Source of the DNA: Arhodomonas sp051195215 | GTDB taxonomy: Bacteria; Pseudomonadota; Gammaproteobacteria; Nitrococcales; Nitrococcaceae | Assembly (NCBI RefSeq): GCF_051195215.1 | Contig: NZ_JBNAZM010000022.1 | Span: forward strand, 1-64,000 | Direction: 5' to 3' | Length of the DNA stretch: 64,000 nucleotides | In this document: positions 52,796-62,274 of the stretch, one piece after another | Layout of the letters: the number at the start of each line of letters is the position of its first letter | Numbering within the stretch: position 1 is the stretch's first letter | Notes under the pieces: model-generated | What the model saw: the letters and a program-made list of their open reading frames with translations, nothing else | What the model was told of the DNA's origin: nothing | The model's database searches: none | Translations under genes and position numbers: made by a program

Positions 52796-54218
52796 GACCC
52801 TGGAAGAAGTCACCTCCCGCGGCTACGAGGCGGGCTTCATCACAGATATCGAGCAGGAGTCCGCGCCGCCGGGCCTGAACGAGGAGATCATTCGCTTCAT
52901 CTCCGCGAAGAAGGAGGAGCCGGAGTGGATGCTCGAATGGCGCCTGGAGGCGTACCGCAACTGGCTCGAGATGCCGGAGCCGAATTGGGCGAAGGTGAGC
53001 TTCGGGCCCATCGACTTCCAGGCGATCTCGTACTACGCCGCACCCAAGGAGCAGCCCAAGAGCCTCGACGAGGTGGATCCGAAGCTGCTCGAGACCTACG
53101 AGAAGCTCGGCATCCCGATGCACGAGCGTGAGATGCTTGCCGGCGTGGCAGTGGACGCGGTGTTCGACTCCGTTTCGGTAGCCACTACATACAAGGACAA
53201 GCTCGCCGAGCAGGGCATCATCTTCTGCTCCATGTCCGAGGCGGTGCGCGAGCATCCGGAGCTGGTGCAGAAATACCTGGGTACGGTGGTGCCCAAGGGC
53301 GATAACTTCTTTGCGGCGCTGAACTCGGCGGTGTTCTCCGACGGCTCGTTCGTGTTCATTCCCAAGGGCGTGAAATGCCCCATGGAGCTGTCCACGTACT
53401 TCCGCATGAACGCGGGGCACACCGGGCAGTTCGAGCGTACGCTCATCGTCGCCGAGGAGGGGGCGTCGGTCTCCTATCTGGAAGGCTGCACGGCGCCCAT
53501 GCGTGATGAAAACCAGCTGCACGCGGCGGTGGTGGAGCTGGTTGCCCTGGACGATGCCCAGATCAAGTACTCCACGGTGCAGAACTGGTACCCGGGCGAT
53601 GAGAACGGCAAGGGGGGCATCTACAACTTCGTCACCAAGCGCGGTCTCTGCGCGGGCCGTAACTCGAAGATCTCCTGGACGCAGGTGGAGACCGGCTCGG
53701 CGGTGACCTGGAAGTACCCGAGCTGCGTGTTGAAGGGCGACAACTCGGTGGGCGAGTTCTACTCGGTGGCCGTGACCCGCAACCGCCAGCAGGCGGACAC
53801 GGGCACGAAGATGATCCACATGGGCCGGAACACCCGCAGCACCATCGTCTCCAAGGGTATTTCCGCCGGCCACGGCCAGCAGAGTTATCGCGGACTGGTC
53901 CGTATAACGCCCAAGGCGGACGGCGCGCGCAACTATTCGCAGTGCGACTCAATGCTCATGAGCGACACCTGCGGCGCGCACACCTTCCCGTACCTGGACG
54001 TGCAGAACCCGACCGCGCAGATCGAGCACGAGGCGACCACCTCCAAGATCGGCGAGGACCAGATCTTCTACTGCAATCAGCGCGGTATCGATACCGAGGA
54101 CGCGGTCTCGCTGATCGTCAACGGCTTCTGCAAGGAGGTCTTCCGCACTCTGCCCATGGAGTTCGCGGTGGAGGCCCAGAAGCTGCTGGAGGTCACGCTG
54201 GAGGACAGCGTCGGTTGA
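52779..54218 (+). CDS. sufB: SufB, Fe-S cluster scaffold subunit
   Basis: The 479-residue protein is a core subunit of the SufBCD scaffold that assembles Fe-S clusters. Motifs include KGVKCPMELSTYFRMN, QNWYPGDENGKGGIYNFVTKRG and DTCGAHTFPYLDVQNP near the C-terminus. I chose the ATG at 52779 (MSATSKTLEEV) with GGAG upstream, overlapping the regulator gene by 17 bp. Size is close to E. coli SufB (495 aa). Confidence 0.95.
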   Translation: MSATSKTLEEVTSRGYEAGFITDIEQESAPPGLNEEIIRFISAKKEEPEWMLEWRLEAYRNWLEMPEPNWAKVSFGPIDFQAISYYAAPKEQPKSLDEVDPKLLETYEKLGIPMHEREMLAGVAVDAVFDSVSVATTYKDKLAEQGIIFCSMSEAVREHPELVQKYLGTVVPKGDNFFAALNSAVFSDGSFVFIPKGVKCPMELSTYFRMNAGHTGQFERTLIVAEEGASVSYLEGCTAPMRDENQLHAAVVELVALDDAQIKYSTVQNWYPGDENGKGGIYNFVTKRGLCAGRNSKISWTQVETGSAVTWKYPSCVLKGDNSVGEFYSVAVTRNRQQADTGTKMIHMGRNTRSTIVSKGISAGHGQQSYRGLVRITPKADGARNYSQCDSMLMSDTCGAHTFPYLDVQNPTAQIEHEATTSKIGEDQIFYCNQRGIDTEDAVSLIVNGFCKEVFRTLPMEFAVEAQKLLEVTLEDSVG

Positions 54219-54312
54219 GCGCTGGTCGACAACGGCATCGCATGCGGCAGCGCTCCGCGTCGAGGGCGCACCGCGCACCGGATACCCGCAAGTTTTCCGC
54301 TGGAGGCCATTC

Positions 54313-55068
<756 letters not shown>

Positions 55069-55079
55069 GCGGGGGGCTC

Positions 55080-56405
55080 ATGGAAGCGATAGCACAGACA
55101 CGCAGCGTGTACCTCGAGGCATTCGAGGCGAGTGCACAGGCCGCGCCCGCGTGGACGGCGACGCTGCATCGCCGCGGTATCGAGGCGTTCGAGGCCCGTG
55201 GGCTGCCCGGGCCGAAGGAGGAAGCCTGGCGCAAGACGCCGCTGGCGCCGGTTACCGAGCAGAGCTTCGCAGTCGCCGAAGGCGGCGGTGCGGTCTCGCC
55301 GGCGCTCGCCCGAAAGGTGGCGACCCTCGGTGACGGGCCCAGGCTGGTGTTCGTCGACGGCGTCATCGATACCGATCTTTCCGACCTTGGCGAGCCGGGG
55401 CGGGGCCTGACGGTGGTGCCCATCGGGGAATATGCCGACAAGGCGCCGGCGGTCCTGGCCGAAGGCCTGGGTGAGCGTGCCGACGTTGCCGGTCACCCGT
55501 TCGTCGCCCTCAATACGGCTTTCTTCCGTGACGGCGCGTTCATTCACGCCGCGCACGGCGCACTGCCGGAGCAGCCGGTCCTGGTGGTGCACATCGACTC
55601 AGGCGAGGCGGAAGGCCGTGCGGTCTACCCGCGGGTGCTCGTGCGCGCGGAACGGGGCGCCGAGCTCCAGGTGGTGGAGCACTTCCTCGGTGAGGACGGC
55701 GTTCACGGCCTGACTGCGCCGGTGACCGAGATTCTCGCCGACGACGGTGCCATCGTCGATTATCATCGCGTTCAGGAGGCCGGCGACGCCAACCTGCACC
55801 TGGGGGCCGTGCACATCGCCGCGGCGCGCGATGCGCACGTGACCGCTCACGCGTTCTCCGTAGGGGCGCGGCTCGCCCGGGTGGATGTCTACGCCGACAT
55901 CGACGGCACCGGCGCGGAGGTCACGCTGAACGGGCTGTACCTGACCCGGGAGCGCCAGTTCTGCGACTTCCATACCTGGGTGACGCATCACAGCGAGCAC
56001 GGCAGCAGCCGGCAACTGTTCAAGGGGGTTCTGCAGGGCCGCTCCGAGACGGTTTTCGACGGTCTGGTCAAGGTCGCCGAGGGGGCCCAGAAGACCGATG
56101 CCCAGCAGCAGAACCGCAATCTGGTGCTGGACAAGCTGGCGTTGGCCCACTCCAACCCCCGGCTGGAGATCTATGCCGACGACGTCAAGTGCGCCCACGG
56201 CTCCACCGTCGGCGAGCTCGACGACGAGGCGCTGTTCTACCTGCGTTCCCGTGGCGTCGGCCCGCAGGATGCCCAGGGCATGCTGACGCTTGCCTATGCC
56301 AGTGAGATGCTGCAGCCGATTCGGCTGGCGGCGGTGCACGATCACATCCGCGGCATCCTGCTAGAGCGGTTGCCCGGCGATGAGATCGTCAGGAGTGTGG
56401 TATGA
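55080..56405 (+). CDS. sufD: SufD, Fe-S scaffold subunit
   Basis: The 441-residue SufB paralogue has the C-terminal beta-helix motifs FHTWVTHHSEHGSSRQLFKGVL and DDVKCAHGSTVGELDDEALFYLRSRG. It completes the SufBC2D scaffold. The ATG at 55080 follows a run of G. A GTG at 55065 overlapping the sufC stop is an alternative. Its stop overlaps the sufS start by 4 bp. Confidence 0.94.
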   Translation: MEAIAQTRSVYLEAFEASAQAAPAWTATLHRRGIEAFEARGLPGPKEEAWRKTPLAPVTEQSFAVAEGGGAVSPALARKVATLGDGPRLVFVDGVIDTDLSDLGEPGRGLTVVPIGEYADKAPAVLAEGLGERADVAGHPFVALNTAFFRDGAFIHAAHGALPEQPVLVVHIDSGEAEGRAVYPRVLVRAERGAELQVVEHFLGEDGVHGLTAPVTEILADDGAIVDYHRVQEAGDANLHLGAVHIAAARDAHVTAHAFSVGARLARVDVYADIDGTGAEVTLNGLYLTRERQFCDFHTWVTHHSEHGSSRQLFKGVLQGRSETVFDGLVKVAEGAQKTDAQQQNRNLVLDKLALAHSNPRLEIYADDVKCAHGSTVGELDDEALFYLRSRGVGPQDAQGMLTLAYASEMLQPIRLAAVHDHIRGILLERLPGDEIVRSVV

Positions 56406-57649
56406 GCACAGTTACTCCCATCACCGAGGGTACGGTGGACATCGCCCGGTATCGGCAGGATTTCCCGGTGCTCGCCCGGCCGATGAACGACCGTCCGCTG
56501 GCGTTTCTCGACAGCGCTGCCAGTGCCCAGAAACCGGAGTGCGTTATCGACGCCGAGGCGCGTTGCTACCGGGAGTACTACGCCAACATCCATCGCGGCG
56601 TCTACCAGCTCTCGCAGCGTTCCACCGAGGCCTATGAGGGCGCCCGTGCCAAGGTCGCGGAGCTCGTGAACGCGCCGGACAAGCGCGAAGTCGTGTTCCT
56701 GCGCGGGACCACCGAGGCGGTGAATCTGGTTGCCTCGAGCTACGTACGCCCGCGTCTGGAGCCCGGCGACGAGATCCTCATCACCGGCATGGAGCACCAC
56801 TCCAACATCGTGCCCTGGCAGCTGCTGTGCGAGGAGACCGGGGCGAAGCTGGTGGTCTCGCCGATCAACGACCGGGGCGAGGTGGATATCGACGACTTCC
56901 GCGGCCGGCTCGGGCCGCGGACGAAGTTCGCGGCCATGGTGCACGTCTCCAACGCACTCGGTACGATCAACCCAGTACACGAGATGGTCGCTGCGGCGCG
57001 CGAAGCGGGTGTACCCACGCTGGTCGACGGCGCTCAGGGCGTGCCCCATCTCGCGGTGGATGTGCAGGCGATCGGCTGTGATTTCTACTGCTTCTCCGGT
57101 CACAAGCTCTACGGCCCCTCGGGCATCGGGGCGCTGTGGGGGCGATTCGATCTGCTGCGCGCCATGCGTCCGTACCAGGGCGGTGGCGAGATGATTCGCT
57201 ACGTCTCCTTCGAGGGCTCCGCCTTCGCCGCGCCGCCGCAGCGTTTCGAGGCGGGCACGCCGAACATCGCCGGTGCCATCGCCTTGGGGGTCGCCGTGGA
57301 CTACGTGCGCGAGGTGGGGCAGAGCACCATAGCCGCTCACGAGCATACGTTGCTGGAATACGCCACCGCACGCCTCGAAGAGATCGACGGGCTGCGCATC
57401 ATCGGTACCGCGCGCGAGAAGGCGGGCGTGATCTCTTTCGTGCTCAAGGGCGCGCATCCCCACGACATCGGGACCATTCTCGATCAGGAAGGTGTCGCGG
57501 TGCGGGCGGGGCATCACTGCGCCCAACCCGTTATGGAACGCTTCGGCGTGCCGGCCACGGTGCGCGCGTCGTTCGGGCTGTACAATAACCGCGATGACGT
57601 GGATGCGCTCGTCAATGCGTTGTATCGGGTGAAGGAGTTCTTCGGCTGA
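56402..57649 (+). CDS. sufS: SufS, cysteine desulfurase
   Basis: The 415-residue PLP enzyme has Lys235 in FSGHKLYGP and persulfide-forming Cys373 in RAGHHCAQP, matching E. coli SufS K226 and C364. It releases sulfur from cysteine for cluster assembly. It overlaps sufD, and sufU begins on the base after its stop. Confidence 0.96.
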   Translation: MSTVTPITEGTVDIARYRQDFPVLARPMNDRPLAFLDSAASAQKPECVIDAEARCYREYYANIHRGVYQLSQRSTEAYEGARAKVAELVNAPDKREVVFLRGTTEAVNLVASSYVRPRLEPGDEILITGMEHHSNIVPWQLLCEETGAKLVVSPINDRGEVDIDDFRGRLGPRTKFAAMVHVSNALGTINPVHEMVAAAREAGVPTLVDGAQGVPHLAVDVQAIGCDFYCFSGHKLYGPSGIGALWGRFDLLRAMRPYQGGGEMIRYVSFEGSAFAAPPQRFEAGTPNIAGAIALGVAVDYVREVGQSTIAAHEHTLLEYATARLEEIDGLRIIGTAREKAGVISFVLKGAHPHDIGTILDQEGVAVRAGHHCAQPVMERFGVPATVRASFGLYNNRDDVDALVNALYRVKEFFG

Positions 57650-58096
57650 ATGTCTGAGCTGCGCGATCTCTACCAGGAAGTGATCCTGGACCACAATAAG
57701 CATCCCCGGAACTTCCACGGGGTGGATCCTCATTCCCACGAGGCCGATGGCTACAATCCGCTGTGCGGTGACCGCGTGCGCGTGGAGCTACGGGTCAACG
57801 ATGACGGTCTGATCGAGGATATCGGCTTCCAGGGGGACGGCTGCGCCATTTCCACCGCTTCGGCGTCGATCATGACCGAGGTCCTCAAGGGCAAGAATCT
57901 CGACGAGGCACGCGAGGTTTTCGATCATTTTCACGCCCTGGTTACCGAGGACGATGTCGAGCCGGATCCGATGAAGGGCAAAGTGGCGGTGCTGGCAGGC
58001 GTGCGCGAGTTCCCCATGCGGGTGAAGTGCGCGACGCTCGCCTGGCATACGTTCCACGCCGCGCTCGAGGAACAGGGCGAGTTCACCGCGGAGTAG
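57650..58096 (+). CDS. sufU: SufU, sulfur-transfer/assembly protein (IscU fold)
   Basis: The 148-residue protein has Cys39, Asp41 (PLCGDRV), Cys65 (GDGCAIS) and Cys127 (VKCATLAW), the ligand set of zinc-binding SufU, and the insert that distinguishes SufU from IscU (about 100-118). In Gram-positive bacteria SufU accepts sulfur from SufS in place of SufE. No sufE or sufA lies in this operon, so the same role is inferred here. Confidence 0.9.
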   Translation: MSELRDLYQEVILDHNKHPRNFHGVDPHSHEADGYNPLCGDRVRVELRVNDDGLIEDIGFQGDGCAISTASASIMTEVLKGKNLDEAREVFDHFHALVTEDDVEPDPMKGKVAVLAGVREFPMRVKCATLAWHTFHAALEEQGEFTAE

Positions 58097-58103
58097 GGCG
58101 GCC

Positions 58104-58439
58104 ATGAGCGAACCCGACGTGCAGGGTGACGGACCGGTGGATCTGCGCGGACGCATTGTCGATGCGTTGAAGTGTGTCTATGACCCGGAGATCCCCGTGG
58201 ACATCTACGAGCTTGGTCTCATCTACGAGATCAACGCCGACGATGACGGCTTCGTGGATGTGGTCATGACGCTGACAGCGCCGTCCTGTCCAGTGGCCGG
58301 ACAGATGCCGGGCATGGTCAAGGCGGCGGTGGAGCAGGTGGAGGGCGTGGTCGCCGCCGAGGTCGAGCTCACCTGGGAGCCGGCCTGGACCCAGGACCGC
58401 ATGTCCGAAGCGGCCCGTCTGCAGCTCGGCTTCTTCTGA
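58104..58439 (+). CDS. sufT: SufT, MIP18/DUF59-family Fe-S maturation factor
   Basis: The 111-residue protein has the DUF59 core ALKCVYDPEIPVDIYELGLIY and MTLTAPSCPVAGQMP with the conserved Cys. SufT helps mature particular Fe-S proteins downstream of the scaffold. It starts 7 bp after sufU and ends the operon. Confidence 0.92.
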   Translation: MSEPDVQGDGPVDLRGRIVDALKCVYDPEIPVDIYELGLIYEINADDDGFVDVVMTLTAPSCPVAGQMPGMVKAAVEQVEGVVAAEVELTWEPAWTQDRMSEAARLQLGFF

Positions 58440-58581
58440 TTCCCGAATACCCGAACGTGCCGTCTTCGTGAACGCCTGCATGCCGCGGTCGTCCCGGGCC
58501 GTACTGGTGTTCCGGCACAGGACGGCGGTTTGTGGCATCCCGTTGGCTTGTCCGCGCGGACAATCTCCCGAGCGTGCGCGA

Positions 58582-60021
58582 CTAGAGCCGGTAGATGATC
58601 CGGACTGCGCCCCAGTGCCGGCCATTGACGTAGACGGGCGCCGAGGCGTCGCGGAAGAGCTTGAATGTGCCACCGCCGACGTCGCGGCGGTAAACCTGTA
58701 GCAGGAACGGCTTCCGGTTGGTGGCGGCCGCCTTGCCGACACGGTCGTCGAAGATGCGGCGATTGCGGCAGTTGGCTGCGTTCCATGCCGGGTCGTCCGG
58801 GCGCTGCGGTTGCGAGACGTGCAGTGCGTGGGTGGCGATGTAGCCCTTGTCATCGGTTGCGCAGCACGCGCTGATGCGCTCGTCGCCGGTGTGCACCGGT
58901 TCCTGGATCGGCGGCAGCACGCGGTCGGTGAATTCGGTGTACCGGCTGAGGTATTGAGGTGGATCGCTGCCGGCGATCGGCTCGTAGGCGCGGTCGAATA
59001 ACGCCTCCTCGCTGATCTCGCCGCGGGCGAGTGCCTGGGAGAATGTCTCGCCGACAGCGGCAGCGGTTGCCTGAGCCTTTTCGATGAATGGCTTGTCCGG
59101 CGTTTCGGCCTCGCTCTCGACGGTGATGTTGACGAGCTCCTCGGTCACGCCGAGCAGCCGCTGAACGCGCTCGTTCGCCTGCCTGAGGTTGTCCGCGGAG
59201 GTGGTCACCTCCTCTGACATGCTCGCCAGCCCTGTCGCCGTCTCCGAACAGTAGCGGTCGATCTCGGAGACGGCCGAGGCGATTTCCTCGGAGCGGCCAT
59301 TGACGCTGGCCATCTCCGTGCTGACGGTCTCCATGACCTGCTGGATCGTGCGGGTGCCCTCGTTGACCCGTTCGGCCTGATCGCGGCTGCTCTCGCCCCG
59401 GGCCACCAGGTGGCGGACGCGTTCGCCGAGGTCGGCTAGCGTGTGGTCGATTTCCTGGGTGGCATCGCCGGTCTGGTGTGCGAGCTCCTTGACCTGTTCG
59501 GCCACGACCGCGAATCCGCGGCCGGCTTCGCCGGCACGACTCGCCTCGATGGTGGCGTTGAGCGCCAGCAGGTTGGTCTGCTTCGCGATCGCCGCGATGC
59601 CCTGGGCGACCTGGCTGATGCGTTGCAGGGCGCCCTCGAGCTCCGCGAGCTGTGCGCCGGTGTCCGTGGCAGTGCTTGCCAGTGTCTCGATGTCCGCAAT
59701 GGAACGGTCGATGGTCTCGCGCGAGTCTTCGACCTTTGCGTTCGCGCTCGCTGCGGCCTCGCGAGAGTCCTTGGCCGCCTGGTCAACGGCCTGGTTGGTT
59801 TCCGTCAGTCGCCCGACGATTTGCTCGAGATTGCGGAATGCCTCGGCCTCCCGGTCCACGTGCTGACTGACGCTCTCCACCGCCCCGGCCACATCCACCA
59901 GCTCCAGTCCGAGTGTGCCGGTACGGTCCGCTATGCGGGCGATGAGCTCGTTCTGACCACGATGATGTGCACGTTCCGGCTCATGCTCCCGCGCCTGCTC
60001 GGCTCGACGAAACCACGCCAT
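58582..60021 (-). CDS. Soluble methyl-accepting chemotaxis protein with C-terminal sensor
   Basis: The 479-residue protein has no TM segment. A short N-terminal region is followed by an MCP signalling domain (about 60-320) with the hairpin tip AKQTNLLALNATIEASRAGEAGRGFAVVAEQV. The C-terminal about 150 residues (EALFDRAYEPIAGSDPPQYL through RRDVGGGTFKLFRD) form a conserved module seen in other cytoplasmic MCPs and probably a PAS/Cache-like sensor. The sensor thus follows the signalling domain, the reverse of the usual order. GGAGGAG precedes the ATG at 60021; the longer frame upstream is non-coding. The signal is unknown, with redox or internal metabolites as options. Confidence 0.88.
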   Translation of the reverse strand: MAWFRRAEQAREHEPERAHHRGQNELIARIADRTGTLGLELVDVAGAVESVSQHVDREAEAFRNLEQIVGRLTETNQAVDQAAKDSREAAASANAKVEDSRETIDRSIADIETLASTATDTGAQLAELEGALQRISQVAQGIAAIAKQTNLLALNATIEASRAGEAGRGFAVVAEQVKELAHQTGDATQEIDHTLADLGERVRHLVARGESSRDQAERVNEGTRTIQQVMETVSTEMASVNGRSEEIASAVSEIDRYCSETATGLASMSEEVTTSADNLRQANERVQRLLGVTEELVNITVESEAETPDKPFIEKAQATAAAVGETFSQALARGEISEEALFDRAYEPIAGSDPPQYLSRYTEFTDRVLPPIQEPVHTGDERISACCATDDKGYIATHALHVSQPQRPDDPAWNAANCRNRRIFDDRVGKAAATNRKPFLLQVYRRDVGGGTFKLFRDASAPVYVNGRHWGAVRIIYRL

Positions 60022-60585
60022 GTCGGCTCTCTCCTCCCGGCTACACGATTTGTTGATATCCCACTGAATTATCGGCAGACAGGGCCGCACCTTTACTAAC
60101 CTTTGCGAAAGTATTGCCATGTCCCGGAGCCGCACGACGGCTCCCTTCGGGCGCTCGTCAGCGCGCCTGGGCCAGCATTGATCATCGCTCATGTTGGCCT
60201 CGCTACACAGTACTCCACGTGCCCCTGACCGTTGCGGCCACTGACTCGGGATGTCGCAAGCCCATTGTGGCGGCATATCGACGAGGCGTGTCGGAGCGAA
60301 CAGACGCGCTGACGAACGCTGAGACACGGCAATCCTTACCGAAAGGTCAGTAAGGCGCAAGGTGGTTCCGGCGGGCGTTGCCACGACGGACGTGGAGCCC
60401 GTGCCACGGGTTCCGGCGCGCCCCTGCGTGTCCGCGGAACCGGATGGAACCCTGATACCATTCGTCGGCCTATTGGCAGGGCGCATCCGACTCCCCGTCC
60501 AAATGACTGGATAGGTTTTCAAAATTGTGATTTGCTTCACTGAACTCGCTTTTAGTATGACCCGTGTAGCCAAGGAGGCACCGTT
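60022..60585. other. 564-bp intergenic region between divergent MCP and DGC genes
   Basis: I see no gene. CCTTAC/GTAAGG form a 6-bp stem with a 10-base loop near 60336-60356, and a shorter AACCTTTGCGAAAG stem-like stretch lies near 60099-60112. The end of the region carries AAGGAGG (60572-60578), the ribosome-binding site of the next gene. Confidence 0.5.
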
Positions 60586-62199
60586 TTGGGAGAGTCAAGG
60601 ATGCAGGGCAGCGGCCGTCGATTCGAGTTGGTCGCTGCCGTGGTTCAGGCATGGAGCGCTTACCGTCGCCGCAGTGACCCGGCGCAACGGGTGCGGCTGG
60701 GTCACCTCGCCACCGAGCTCGAGCACGCCACCGGTGACGGTGCGGATAGCCGCCTTCGTGAAGCGTTGCGGGCAGTCTCGGCGTTCTGCGCACGCCTGGA
60801 CGGCGCGGGTATCGACGTCGACGCGCGCCGTCAAGGCGACCTTCTGTTCGCCCGTCTCGTCGAGTCGGCACTGGCGACGCTCTCCCGCGCGGATGCGCGT
60901 CCCGATCCGGTTCGCCAGGTTGTGCTCGCCTCCGGTGAGCCCGGGCTGTGGGTGGAGTTCGCCCCGCCCCTGCGTTATTTCGGCTATCGATTGCATCGCG
61001 CCGCCGACGCTGCGGCGCTGCGTGACGCCATGGCACACGGCGTCGATGCCGTGTTACTGGATTGGCGAACGGAGGCCACCGAGTTCGCGTCGGTGGTGCG
61101 CGAAACACCGGACAGTTGCCCGCCGCGGGTGCTCGTGCTTGGCACGGGCGAGGTGAGTAACCGGCTGGCGGCCGTGCGAATCCGGGCGGATGCCTACCTG
61201 CGAGCGCCTGTGGAACCCGATCGCGTGCTCGACGCGCTGCAATCGGTGCTGGCGGCAGAGCACACGGAGCCGTTGCGTGTCGTTTTGCTCGCCGGGCACA
61301 CGAGCGACGGCGCAGTCGTGGAAAGGGCGCTCGTGGACGGGGGCATGGAGGTGACGACGCTTTCCGATCCCACCACCGTGCTCGGCTGTCTGGAAGACTA
61401 TCCGGCCGATCTCGTGATTCTCCAGGGCGTCGAGCTCCCGGGTTGTCGTGCCGATGAGCTCACCGCAGTCATACGGCAGATTCCGGCCCATGGGGGCCTG
61501 CCGGTGATGTGCATCGATGTCCCGGAGGCGCAGGCTCCGGAGTACATCGCCGCCGGCGCAGACGCCGCGCTCGCGCCGTGCATGCCGGTTGCGACGCTGG
61601 TGCACCACGCCGAAACGCGTGCTCGCCATGGTCGTTCACTTCGGCGGCACATGACCGCCGATGCGCTGACTGGCTTGTTGAACCACGGCCGTTTCAAACA
61701 GGAGCTCGCGCGCGAGTTCGCGATGCGTCAGCGCAACGGTGGCCGTTTCACGCTGGCGATGCTGGATCTCGACTGCTTCAAGCAGATCAACGACACCTAT
61801 GGGCATCCCGCCGGGGATCGGGTCATCAAGGCGCTGGCGCGGCTGTTCTCGGAGCGTCTGCGGCGCACGGATATTGCCGGGCGCTGGGGTGGTGAGGAGT
61901 TCGCCCTCATTTTCCCGGAAATCGGTGCCACGGAGGCGGGCACCGTGCTCGATCGGCTGCGTTCCCGCTTCGAACGACTGGCGTTCGGTGCCGCCGGGCG
62001 CCATTTTCACGTGACCTTCAGCGCCGGGATCGCCGCATATCCCGCCGACGCGCGTGATCCCGGGGCACTGGCGATGCAGGCGGATCAGGCTCTGTACGCT
62101 GCCAAGGCCGCCGGACGCAACCGCGTGATGTTCGCCGGACAATCCCGGGCACAGCAGCCCGACGCCGCCATTTCCCGCAGGGCGCAGGGACGGCGATAG
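60586..62199 (+). CDS. Diguanylate cyclase with degenerate receiver-like domains
   Basis: The 537-residue protein has an N-terminal helical region (1-115), two receiver-like domains (about 120-225 and 233-355) and a GGDEF domain (about 370-525). The active site is intact: GGEEF at 435-439, and an RRTD inhibitory site at 426-429 with standard spacing. In the second receiver the phospho-acceptor position reads Gln280 (LVILQGVELPG), so phosphorylation there is unlikely. It makes c-di-GMP. The TTG at 60586 sits 7 bases after AAGGAGG; an ATG at 60601 is the alternative start. Confidence 0.9.
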   Translation: MGESRMQGSGRRFELVAAVVQAWSAYRRRSDPAQRVRLGHLATELEHATGDGADSRLREALRAVSAFCARLDGAGIDVDARRQGDLLFARLVESALATLSRADARPDPVRQVVLASGEPGLWVEFAPPLRYFGYRLHRAADAAALRDAMAHGVDAVLLDWRTEATEFASVVRETPDSCPPRVLVLGTGEVSNRLAAVRIRADAYLRAPVEPDRVLDALQSVLAAEHTEPLRVVLLAGHTSDGAVVERALVDGGMEVTTLSDPTTVLGCLEDYPADLVILQGVELPGCRADELTAVIRQIPAHGGLPVMCIDVPEAQAPEYIAAGADAALAPCMPVATLVHHAETRARHGRSLRRHMTADALTGLLNHGRFKQELAREFAMRQRNGGRFTLAMLDLDCFKQINDTYGHPAGDRVIKALARLFSERLRRTDIAGRWGGEEFALIFPEIGATEAGTVLDRLRSRFERLAFGAAGRHFHVTFSAGIAAYPADARDPGALAMQADQALYAAKAAGRNRVMFAGQSRAQQPDAAISRRAQGRR

Positions 62200-62228
62200 C
62201 CGTCAGGCTGCATCGCCGTCCCTGCGCC
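62181..62228. terminator. Long hairpin between convergent dgc and fadE
   Basis: GGCGCAGGGACGGCGAT (62181-62197) is perfectly repeated inverted at 62212-62228, and the loop itself pairs AGCC/GGCT (62198-62201 with 62206-62209). The stem includes the dgc stop codon. There is no T tract, but such a hairpin between convergent genes probably blocks read-through or protects 3' ends. Confidence 0.6.
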
Positions 62229-62274
62229 GGTTCGGTACCACGCGCGGGCGCGGCCGGCTGGCATGCCAGGTGTC

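Noticed and set aside
60022..60573. Extension of the chemoreceptor frame to an ATG at 60573
   Set aside because: The extra residues are low-quality translation; the ATG at 60021 has a strong GGAGGAG and starts a receptor-like N-terminus.
60336..60585. c-di-GMP riboswitch upstream of the diguanylate cyclase
   Set aside because: I looked for a GEMM-like core and saw none; only small simple stems are present.
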